From Eubacterium sp. AF22-9 (lineage in GTDB: Bacteria; Bacillota; Clostridia; Lachnospirales; Lachnospiraceae), in contig QRVH01000019.1 of NCBI GenBank assembly GCA_003458705.1, positions 1-54,875 of the forward strand: 54,875 bases of DNA, in the 5' to 3' direction. The notes beneath the pieces are model-generated. The model was not told the DNA's origin. It worked only from the letters and a program-made list of their open reading frames with translations, and did no database searches. Each line of letters begins with the position of its first letter. Within the stretch, counting starts at the first letter, position 1. The position numbers and the translations under genes are program-made. This document shows, piece after piece, positions 19,635-27,003 of the stretch.

Positions 19635-19696
19635 AAAAAAATAAAAGATAGGGCTGCAAACCTTATATTTACTAATAAACATTCGGATTACAGCCC
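19635..19696 (-). terminator. Probable terminator after the SASP gene
   Basis: On the minus strand GGGCTGTAA and TTGCAGCCC pair (one G-U) around a 28-nt loop, followed by a U-rich run. The long loop makes it less certain. Confidence 0.55.
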
Positions 19697-19742
19697 ATTT
19701 ATCACTTAAGATAATTCATATTCAGTTGTGAGCATCCCGCAA

Positions 19743-19952
19743 TTACTTACCGCTCATCTGCTCTTCCTGTCTTCTGATCATCTCTTTTACCATGTTACCA
19801 CCAACTGAACCAGCCTCTGCTGATGTGAGGTCTCCATTGTAACCATCCTTTAAGTTAACACCGATTTCTGAAGCAACCTCCATCTTGAATCTGTCAAGTG
19901 CGCTCTGTGCTTCCTTCTTAGTCTTATAATTAGAACTTGTTGATTTAGCCAT
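19743..19952 (-). CDS. Alpha/beta-type small acid-soluble spore protein
   Basis: 69 aa from MAKSTSS at 19952, preceded by AAGGAGG at 6 nt. The two family signatures are present: the helical ALDRFKMEVASEIGV and the GDLTSAEAGSVGGNMVKEMI segment, including the Glu-Ile site cut by the germination protease. Such proteins coat spore DNA. The gene implies a spore-forming ancestry; it does not show that the organism sporulates. Confidence 0.92.
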   Translation of the reverse strand: MAKSTSSNYKTKKEAQSALDRFKMEVASEIGVNLKDGYNGDLTSAEAGSVGGNMVKEMIRRQEEQMSGK

Positions 19953-19994
19953 AATAAGCCTCCTTATTAAACACATTTTTAGGATTAAGCCGAA

Positions 19995-20014
19995 AAGTTA
20001 TGGCGCCATAACTT
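19995..20014. repeat. 20-bp perfect palindrome, likely dacA terminator
   Basis: AAGTTATGGCGCCATAACTT is identical on both strands. On the minus strand it is followed by TTTTC, so it may end the dacA transcript, although the absent loop is unusual and an operator role is also possible. Confidence 0.6.
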
Positions 20015-20072
20015 ATCGTCTTGATGTTATTATGTGTCAGGTAATTCTAATTATTATGACATATTCTGGCTG

Positions 20073-21215
20073 TTAATAATTAGGAGACATTTTGGTTGTT
20101 TCTGTCTCCAGATCCTTTTCTGAAGCCGGAATTATATTCTTGTAGACATATATTTCATCATAAACAGGTGCCCATCTGTATGTAGCCCCACTTGAACAAA
20201 ATACATATGCATGCCCCTTATTGGTTACAGCATAACTGACAAGACAGCTTCCAGACTGATTAACAAATCCTGTCTTACCGGCAGTAACTAAAACTCCCGG
20301 CGCTTCATTTCCATATATTCTTGAATACATAGTGCTTGTAAGCTGTATTCCTTGCGGATGCTGTGTAGTTGCCTTAGTTGTATATTGATATGTTCCAAGA
20401 ACTTTTGCTCTTACTTCATCCTTCATGGCATATTCCATAATCATAGCCATTTCAGCAGGGGTTGTATACTGGTTATCATCATGCAAACCGGATGGATTGG
20501 CAAATCTTGTATTTTTAAGTCCCAGTTCTGCACATTTCTGATTCATCAGTTCAGCAAATCCTTCTATAGAACCAGCCGTCATGATTGCCAGTGCTTCTGC
20601 ACAATCTGCCCCTGACGGAAGTATCAGTCCATACATCAAATCTTCAACATCTACAGTCTCTCCCACCTCAAATCCGGCTCTGGATGCCTCTTCAATATAA
20701 AGTCTGTTAAGCATTTCGAATTCAAATGTATAAGTCTTTGGCATACTGTCAAGATGCTCAGATACAACAATAAGAGTCATAACTTTTGTCATTGATGCCG
20801 GATAAATCTTTTCTGTTGCATGTTTTCCTGCAATTATCTTGTGATTATCAATGTCCAGCAATGCAGCATATGGAGATGCTACATTTGTATCTGATGACAA
20901 ATCCTTATAATCAGATGCCACCTGTGAATATACTAGATTTGGCTTTGTCTCTTTTTCATTTTGTGATTCATTCTGTGCATCTGTCTGTACAACAACAGAG
21001 TCTGCATCAGAATTTACAGTCTTAGATTTTTTTCTGATTCCGGAGACCGCATTAATTATAACAACAGCAAGAATCACCATAAGCATTATCATGGCTGTCG
21101 CAATAATGCGTCTTCTGATAAGCTGCTGCCGTCTTTTTTTCATCAGTTCCGCTTTTCTTCTCCTCGCGCGGCTTCTTTTCATCGCTTCATCGTAATTATA
21201 AAAATCCTGTTCCAT
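20073..21215 (-). CDS. D-alanyl-D-alanine carboxypeptidase (penicillin-binding protein 5/6 family)
   Basis: 380 aa. It trims the terminal D-Ala of peptidoglycan stem peptides outside the membrane. A strongly basic N-terminus (KRSRARRRKAELMKKRR) precedes one membrane helix at about residues 35-55, so it is a membrane-anchored rather than cleaved protein. Active-site SxxK is YPASMTKVMT, the second motif reads PSGADCAEA (SGA where SGN is usual), and KTG is TAGKTGFVNQSG. The usual C-terminal amphipathic anchor is not evident. A DJ-1 gene lies upstream with a 17-bp gap. Confidence 0.9.
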   Translation of the reverse strand: MEQDFYNYDEAMKRSRARRRKAELMKKRRQQLIRRRIIATAMIMLMVILAVVIINAVSGIRKKSKTVNSDADSVVVQTDAQNESQNEKETKPNLVYSQVASDYKDLSSDTNVASPYAALLDIDNHKIIAGKHATEKIYPASMTKVMTLIVVSEHLDSMPKTYTFEFEMLNRLYIEEASRAGFEVGETVDVEDLMYGLILPSGADCAEALAIMTAGSIEGFAELMNQKCAELGLKNTRFANPSGLHDDNQYTTPAEMAMIMEYAMKDEVRAKVLGTYQYTTKATTQHPQGIQLTSTMYSRIYGNEAPGVLVTAGKTGFVNQSGSCLVSYAVTNKGHAYVFCSSGATYRWAPVYDEIYVYKNIIPASEKDLETETTKMSPNY

Positions 21216-21232
21216 TGTTCCTATCCTTTACT

Positions 21233-21781
21233 CTATACATACTGGGTAGAAGTTCTGAGACTGTCTGCCAGTTCTTCTCCTTTAATAAGTTTTACAAGCT
21301 CAAGTCCAAGATCAATAGAAGTTCCCATTCCTCTTGATGTTGTAATATTACCATCTGTGACAACACGTTCTGGTGCTGTTATTACAGTTGCTCCTTTTAA
21401 CTGTTCTTCAAAACCCGGGAATGCAATTGCCTTCTTTCCTTCAAGGAGTCCAAGATTACCAAGAACTGAAGGTGCCGCACATATAGCTGCAATTCTGTTA
21501 TTTTTCTTATTGTATTCTTCAAGAAGTTCCAGCAGATCCTTACAATCATAATATGACTTGTGTCCAGGACCACCAGGAAGGAATAAAAGTTCATCTCCTT
21601 CAAAAACATATTCATCTAAAAGCTCATCAGCCTGAACAATTACACCCTGAGCACTTTTAACATTAATGTCACCTGTAATCGAAATCATATCTGTTTTAAT
21701 ATCTGCTCTTCTTAATATATCTATAACTGCAAGTGCTTCTACTGTTTCAAAACCATCTGTAAGAAATGCACATACTTTCAT
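21233..21781 (-). CDS. DJ-1/PfpI family protein
   Basis: 182 aa, normal for DJ-1 (YajL-like). The nucleophile elbow cysteine is in AAICAAPSVLG (about residue 104), with the conserved Glu near residue 15 (FETVEALAVIDILRRA). Family members are stress-response proteins with debated deglycase or chaperone roles; the precise activity here is not deducible. It is followed by the carboxypeptidase gene, probably on the same transcript. Confidence 0.88.
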   Translation of the reverse strand: MKVCAFLTDGFETVEALAVIDILRRADIKTDMISITGDINVKSAQGVIVQADELLDEYVFEGDELLFLPGGPGHKSYYDCKDLLELLEEYNKKNNRIAAICAAPSVLGNLGLLEGKKAIAFPGFEEQLKGATVITAPERVVTDGNITTSRGMGTSIDLGLELVKLIKGEELADSLRTSTQYV

Positions 21782-21961
21782 TATTTATTTCCTCCGCACG
21801 CAAAAAATATACATTTGAATTGATTATACAACAATTTTTTATTTTACAAACTTATATTTTACAAAATATTAATATTTATGTATTGTGGTTTTAAAAACTA
21901 TGTGTTATCATTCCAATTAACAAAACAAATCGTTTTTGCAACGCGGAGGATATTATTTATT

Positions 21962-22861
21962 ATGTTTGATATAATTACTGATTCAGCCTGTGACATTGTA
22001 AGAGAATACGCAGAGACACATGATCTCAAGCTTGTCCCTCTCTATACAACATTTGACGGTGTGAACTATCTGAAAGAACAATATGACATTACCCATGATG
22101 AATTCTATAGAAGAATGACAGACGAAGGAGCTTTCCCTAAGTCTTCCCTTCCAAGTGTACAGGATTTCGTTGATGCAATCATGCCAAGTGTTGAAGCTGG
22201 CAGACCTGCTATAGTATGTACAATTACATCATACTTTTCAGGATCTTATAACTCAGCCTGCACAGCTAAGGATATTATATTAGAAGATCATCCTGACGCT
22301 AAGGTTACAGTTATTAATTCACTGCTTAACTCAGCATCATTTTCACTCTTCATATATCAGGCTCTCCAGATGAGAAAAGCAGGATATTCATATGAGGATA
22401 CAATCAAGGTTCTTGAAGCTTTAAGAAACGATGGCCGAATAATGTTTACTACAGAATCACTTGAATACTTAAGCAAAGGCGGACGTCTTGCCAAGACTGC
22501 AATTACAATCACAAGCAAGTTAAGCCTCCGTCCTATCATCGTTATGAAAGAAGGAGAAATCGGACTTGGTGGATTTACCCGAACAAGAAACAAGGGTAAA
22601 TCTAATGTTATTGACATGATTCAGAAATACATTGAATCAAAGGGAATGCCAATTGAGAACTGGGATATTACTGTTGGATACTGTACTAACCTACAAGAAG
22701 CTGAAGAATACAGAGATGCGGTTGAAGCACAGCTTGGTATTAAGCTTCTTGAAAGACGCGAAGATTTCAAGACAAGAATCAGTATTATTTCAGGATGCCA
22801 CACAGGTCCTTATGCATTAGGAATTGCGTGCATACCTAAGTACACAACTATCAAATTATAA
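21962..22861 (+). CDS. DegV family fatty-acid-binding protein
   Basis: 299 aa from MFDIITDSACD at 21962; GCGGAGGA lies upstream with an 11-nt gap. An upstream in-frame ATG (21878) would add residues the family lacks. DegV proteins bind a fatty acid between two domains, and FakB members hand it to a kinase for phospholipid synthesis. Seen here: ITDSACDI, the SSLPSVQDF loop, TSYFSGSYNSA, and the second domain ending CHTGPYALGI. The C-terminal His-Thr-Gly-Pro is family-typical. No FakA kinase is in the window. Confidence 0.9.
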   Translation: MFDIITDSACDIVREYAETHDLKLVPLYTTFDGVNYLKEQYDITHDEFYRRMTDEGAFPKSSLPSVQDFVDAIMPSVEAGRPAIVCTITSYFSGSYNSACTAKDIILEDHPDAKVTVINSLLNSASFSLFIYQALQMRKAGYSYEDTIKVLEALRNDGRIMFTTESLEYLSKGGRLAKTAITITSKLSLRPIIVMKEGEIGLGGFTRTRNKGKSNVIDMIQKYIESKGMPIENWDITVGYCTNLQEAEEYRDAVEAQLGIKLLERREDFKTRISIISGCHTGPYALGIACIPKYTTIKL

Positions 22862-22893
22862 TAACCGGCAGCTTCTTTAACAACTGCTGATAC

Positions 22894-22931
22894 AAAAAGC
22901 GGAATGGTTCACAACAGCCATTCCGCTTTTT
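22894..22931. terminator. Bidirectional terminator between degV and the hydrolase
   Basis: AAAAAGCGGAATGG and CCATTCCGCTTTTT are perfect reverse complements around a 10-nt loop, with T runs on both strands. The flanking genes converge here. Confidence 0.92.
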
Positions 22932-22938
22932 ATACATT

Positions 22939-23883
22939 TTATGAATTCATATGATCTGTAATCCAGCCATATATCTCCTCATATATATCTTCCTTATTAA
23001 GTTCATTGCACAGCTCATGCCTGCAATCCTCGAAAAGTCTTAAGTCAATATCATCAAGATGTCCATGATATGAATTGTATGCCCTGTAAACGCCTTTGCC
23101 ATACTCTCCTACAGGATCATCAAGTCCTGATACCATAAGCATTGGAAGATTCTCTGGTATCTTTGCTATATTCCGTGGCTTTCTTACATACAAAATCATG
23201 TTCATAAGTCCTCTGTAACCATTTACTGTAAACAGAAATGTTGTAAGCTTTCCGGCATTATATTCATCTACCACGGCTTCATCTCTTGTCAGCCAGTCAT
23301 TAGCTGTTCTTATATTCTTTATACGTTTGTTATATGCACCAAACATAATCTTAGATATCAGTTCACTTCTGTATCTGTCACCTTTTATAAGCTTAGTAAT
23401 GTTAGCAAGCAGCTTTCCTCCAAGTACAACCGGAGTTGGCTGATGTCCTGTTCCCATTACAATAACCCCATCAAGTTCATGTCCATAATCACATATATAT
23501 TTTCTTGTAACAAAAGAACCCATGCTGTGTCCTATAAGATAATACGGGATATCCGGATACATTTTCTTGATAAGAACTGTAAGATGGTGTGCATCTTTTG
23601 CCAGCGCTTCGCCAGGTTTCTTCTCCTTAAAAAATCCAAGGTCCTCATCTGAACACACTGACTTTCCATGTCCAAGATGGTCGTTACCTACAACAACAAA
23701 TCCTCTCTCTGCCATGAATCTGGCAAATCCGTCATATCTGTCGATATACTCAATCATTCCGTGACATATCTGCAATACCGCTACCGGCTTGTCATATTCA
23801 GCCTCATCAGGACACCACATAACAACATGAATAGATGTTTTTCCGTCACACGACAGGAAAGAATTACTTTTTTTCTTTACCAT
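22939..23883 (-). CDS. Alpha/beta hydrolase, monoacylglycerol-lipase-like
   Basis: 314 aa without a signal peptide. The nucleophile elbow is GHSMGSF (Ser near residue 119), with an upstream HGMIEYIDRYDGFARFMAERGF oxyanion-hole region, the acid in SGLDDPVG (near residue 251) and the catalytic His in FEDCRHEL (near residue 289). This is the serine aminopeptidase S33/monoglyceride lipase group, so the substrate is probably a lipid or ester. It is preceded by the LRR lipoprotein and NUDIX genes on the same strand. Confidence 0.85.
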   Translation of the reverse strand: MVKKKSNSFLSCDGKTSIHVVMWCPDEAEYDKPVAVLQICHGMIEYIDRYDGFARFMAERGFVVVGNDHLGHGKSVCSDEDLGFFKEKKPGEALAKDAHHLTVLIKKMYPDIPYYLIGHSMGSFVTRKYICDYGHELDGVIVMGTGHQPTPVVLGGKLLANITKLIKGDRYRSELISKIMFGAYNKRIKNIRTANDWLTRDEAVVDEYNAGKLTTFLFTVNGYRGLMNMILYVRKPRNIAKIPENLPMLMVSGLDDPVGEYGKGVYRAYNSYHGHLDDIDLRLFEDCRHELCNELNKEDIYEEIYGWITDHMNS

Positions 23884-23895
23884 TAAATTTCCTCC

Positions 23896-24633
23896 TTATT
23901 GTTTTATAACATTCTCAATTCCTTCAAACGCTTCATTTCCTATATACTCAACTGACTTCGGAACAATAATCTCACTTATATTCATATCCGAAAATGCTCC
24001 ATACTCAATTCTTTTGACACCTGATGGCAGTTTAACTTCTGCAAGCCCTTTGCAGCCTGCAAATGCATATGCCCCAATTTCTTCGATGCTGTCCGGGATA
24101 TTAATTTCTGTAATGCCCTCTTTATTATAAAAAACGCCAGAAGCAATTTTCTTTACACCATCCGGAATATTGTATATTCCACTCTCTTTCTTTACCTTAC
24201 ACAGCACTTCATTAACTATAAGTTCATCCTTATCTGCAAGCTGGTCATACTCCCACTGTGTATCAGTAAATGCATTCGTTCCAACAGAATTAACTGATGC
24301 CGGAATTTCAATTGTTTTAAGGTTATAACAGCTTAAAAATACATTTTCTGCAATATAGCTTATTCCGTCCGATATAACAACCTCAGTAACTGTCGTATCA
24401 TCACGGAACACTCCGCTTCCTATTCCCTCAACCTGCTTTCCGTCAATAGTGGCAGGCACTATAATCTTTGCATCTGCTCTTCCTTTGTCTGTAAGCCCTG
24501 TTATAACTATATTCCCTGCGTCATTCTCCTCATATGTAAATGTTGCTGCCTTGGGAGTCTTTTTACATCCCGACATACAGACTATCGCCAGTACCAACAT
24601 AATACTTGTAATAATTCTTCTACCTTTTATCAT
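23896..24633 (-). CDS. Leucine-rich repeat (BspA-type) lipoprotein
   Basis: 245 aa. An N-terminal lipoprotein signal ends at the lipobox VCMSGC (Cys23), so the protein is likely anchored on the outer face of the membrane. From residue 70 on there are BspA/LRR_5-type repeats (VVISDGISYIAENVFLSCYN, IPDGVKKIASGVFYN, IPDSIEEIGAYAFAGCKG). Such proteins usually mediate binding; the partner is unknown. Gap to the hydrolase gene is 12 bp, and to the NUDIX gene 18 bp. Confidence 0.85.
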   Translation of the reverse strand: MIKGRRIITSIMLVLAIVCMSGCKKTPKAATFTYEENDAGNIVITGLTDKGRADAKIIVPATIDGKQVEGIGSGVFRDDTTVTEVVISDGISYIAENVFLSCYNLKTIEIPASVNSVGTNAFTDTQWEYDQLADKDELIVNEVLCKVKKESGIYNIPDGVKKIASGVFYNKEGITEINIPDSIEEIGAYAFAGCKGLAEVKLPSGVKRIEYGAFSDMNISEIIVPKSVEYIGNEAFEGIENVIKQ

Positions 24634-24651
24634 ATCGTTGCCTCTTTATTA

Positions 24652-25212
24652 TTAATTTCTTGCCCACATATAACAGAACGCCTGTGTTCTCGCCGCAAAA
24701 TGCTTATCTTTAAGAAGCGTTTTCACTTCTTCCTTCGAATACCATGCTGCTGATATTTCTTCAAATGTAGATGTACTTGGAGAAAATTTTCCTGTGGCTT
24801 TCCCAATAACTACAGCATTAGTCTCATTAGAAAAACCTATAGCACTGTAGCTGTCATACAGCTTGTCCTCAATTGTAATAAGGTCAAGTCCTGTCTCCTC
24901 TTTAAGTTCGCGTTTTGCCGCTATCTCCGGAGTCTCTCCCCCATCAATAAGCCCTGCCGGGAAATTATATACATAATCCCCTACCGACATCCTGTACTCT
25001 TTGTTAATAAGGATATGTTCGTCTGATTCGTCTGTTGCAACAATAACCACACCGTCGGTCTTTTCATTTCTTATATCCTCAATAGTCTTTATATCCTTGT
25101 TCCTGCTTATGATTTCATAAACCTTTTTCTTATCATCCTCAGTTGTATAATACAGGTCATATCTGTTTATGAATCTGCCCTCTGAAACCTTTTTAATTCC
25201 ATCAAACTTCAT
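24652..25212 (-). CDS. NUDIX hydrolase (ADP-ribose pyrophosphatase type)
   Basis: 186 aa. The Nudix box GX5EX7REUXEEXGU is complete: GGETPEIAAKRELKEETGL (about residues 90-110). The preceding FPAGLIDGGE and the general layout match ADP-ribose/nucleoside diphosphate sugar pyrophosphatases. It hydrolyses a nucleotide diphosphate linkage in the cytoplasm; the true substrate is open. It starts directly at the stop of the GGDEF-protein gene (no gap), so the two are translationally close. Confidence 0.88.
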   Translation of the reverse strand: MKFDGIKKVSEGRFINRYDLYYTTEDDKKKVYEIISRNKDIKTIEDIRNEKTDGVVIVATDESDEHILINKEYRMSVGDYVYNFPAGLIDGGETPEIAAKRELKEETGLDLITIEDKLYDSYSAIGFSNETNAVVIGKATGKFSPSTSTFEEISAAWYSKEEVKTLLKDKHFAARTQAFCYMWARN

Positions 25213-26673
25213 TTATCTGCCCTTCTTTTCCTTCATCTTACCAGCTGCTTCATGGACAACATCCATCATCCATCCATTAGCCCTGCCTCTCATTGCAATT
25301 CCATATTTCATCGAAACTTTCATCTTATCGTTAGAACACTCCCTGCTTACAGCCTTTTCTATTTTTGCTAATATACTGTCAGCTTCTTCAAATGAGAAAT
25401 TCTTCAATACAACAACAAAATCGCCTTCATTAAGTCGTGCAATATACGCGGAATCCTTAAGCATTTTCTTTAAAACTCCTGCCACATTTATAAGCACAGA
25501 ATTACCGACCTTCTGTCCATGCTTAAGATTAATCTCTGAAAGCCCGTCTATATCACATACAGCTAATGCCACGCTTCCCTTAAATCCATCATATGTTTTA
25601 CAGTGCTCCATAAAACTGTACATGCTGTAAACACCTGTAAGCTGGTCATATATAACCATATTTTCAAGCTCTGTATATGCCCTTTTAAGCTCAGTAACAT
25701 CCTGCATTACAATGATTGTTCCAAGCAGCCTTTTCTTATCATCCAATAGTTTCTCTATTCTGCAGTCATAAGCCTTATTATCCAGTTTCCACTGGAATGT
25801 ATTTTGTCCTGCCATAACCGGAACACATTTGCTCTTAAAAAACCAGTCAATTGTCTGCTCCCTGTCATCATATTCCAGATCATCAAACAACGCTTTCATG
25901 GATGTGTTAAAATCTGCAAGCACGCCTTCATAGTCAAAAAGAATAACAGGAACATGCATATGGTCTATAATCATAGCATGAGTTATTGTGAGCATATTCT
26001 TTTTTGAATACCAGAATGTATTCCAGTAAACCATTACCCCTATAAATGCATACAAAAAGATTGATATATCGAATCTTAAATCTATTATCTTATATATGAA
26101 AACATATTTAATCAGGACAATAAATACCAGCCCTGCTGCCATAACAATATATCTTCCCCAGTAAGCACCTGGTATGCGTATACATTTTATAACCAATACC
26201 GCAATTATAAATGCAACTATAAGCATGCTCATAACAGCATGTATACCAAACCAAAGTTCACCTTCATAACCAAGCACATATATGCCATCACATTTTACCA
26301 GACTGTACTTCAAGGCAATCTCATTAAATATATTGACAATGAATACAACTGAATCAACCAGCGCAAGCGCAAATGAAGCAATCGTCATTACTTTGGTTGC
26401 CTTATTGCGTATCCTTGTAAATGCTGTTGTATATATAAAAAGTGTCACAAGCAGAAAATCCTGCGCAACCATCATAATACTTGTGGCAGCAGACATTAAA
26501 TTGTAGTTATCCGTCATGAAATTCACAGAATAGCTTACAATACATATCATGGTAAGAGTCAGTGATATCAATACCTTCCTGTTCATAATATCTTTTTCCA
26601 GATATGTCTTAACCATCACAAATCCTACAACCACTACTGCAATTGCATACAATAACAGGTACACTATATTCAT
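25213..26673 (-). CDS. 7TM-PAS-GGDEF signalling protein with degenerate GGDEF motif
   Basis: 486 aa. Residues 1-215 hold about seven membrane helices of the histidine-kinase-N-terminal 7TM type. A PAS-like segment follows (HVPVILFDYEGVLADFNTSM, about residues 240-330) and then a GGDEF fold starting at YDQLTGVYSMYSFME. The signature loop reads RLNEGDFVVVL instead of GGDEF, and GHxxGD reads GQKVGN. Loss of the Gly-Gly-Asp makes c-di-GMP synthesis unlikely; a binding or scaffold role is possible. The NUDIX gene follows without a gap. Confidence 0.85.
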   Translation of the reverse strand: MNIVYLLLYAIAVVVVGFVMVKTYLEKDIMNRKVLISLTLTMICIVSYSVNFMTDNYNLMSAATSIMMVAQDFLLVTLFIYTTAFTRIRNKATKVMTIASFALALVDSVVFIVNIFNEIALKYSLVKCDGIYVLGYEGELWFGIHAVMSMLIVAFIIAVLVIKCIRIPGAYWGRYIVMAAGLVFIVLIKYVFIYKIIDLRFDISIFLYAFIGVMVYWNTFWYSKKNMLTITHAMIIDHMHVPVILFDYEGVLADFNTSMKALFDDLEYDDREQTIDWFFKSKCVPVMAGQNTFQWKLDNKAYDCRIEKLLDDKKRLLGTIIVMQDVTELKRAYTELENMVIYDQLTGVYSMYSFMEHCKTYDGFKGSVALAVCDIDGLSEINLKHGQKVGNSVLINVAGVLKKMLKDSAYIARLNEGDFVVVLKNFSFEEADSILAKIEKAVSRECSNDKMKVSMKYGIAMRGRANGWMMDVVHEAAGKMKEKKGR

Positions 26674-26740
26674 TATTTATCCCCCAATACACTTTTAGCA
26701 TATAAAAAGATTTTAACATTTAATTCTGCGTTACTCAACT

Positions 26741-26776
26741 AAAAAATCTCCGTCAGACAATTGTCCGACGGAGATT
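26741..26776 (-). terminator. Terminator of the copper operon
   Basis: AATCTCCGTC(A)GACAA and TTGTC(C)GACGGAGATT form a near-perfect 16-bp stem with a minimal loop. On the minus strand the mismatch becomes a G-U pair and six T follow. Confidence 0.9.
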
Positions 26777-26793
26777 CTTAATTCTTATATTAA

Positions 26794-27003
26794 TTACTTA
26801 ACTGCTGTCACCTTGTAATCCTTATCCTCAACAGTCTTCTTTAATACATCGTTATCAACTTCCTTAGAAAGTGTAACAACTGCTGTTCCGTTCTCATGGC
26901 TTACAACTGCCTCTGTAACGCCATCAACAGCCTCAAGTGCCTTCTTAACTGTAGCTTCACAGTGTCCGCACATCATACCCTCAATATTCATAGTCTTTGT
27001 CAT
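26794..27003 (-). CDS. copZ: CopZ-like copper chaperone, possible independent translation inside the copA frame
   Basis: 69 aa starting at MTKTMNIEG, with GMMCGHCEA (CxxC at residues 12-15) and the full ferredoxin-like beta-alpha-beta pattern. A strong ribosome binding site AAAAGGAGA lies 8 nt before the ATG, inside the copA reading frame. That site makes sense only if the domain is, or recently was, a separate gene. Soluble Cu+ carrier to CopA or CsoR is the family role. Confidence 0.7.
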   Translation of the reverse strand: MTKTMNIEGMMCGHCEATVKKALEAVDGVTEAVVSHENGTAVVTLSKEVDNDVLKKTVEDKDYKVTAVK

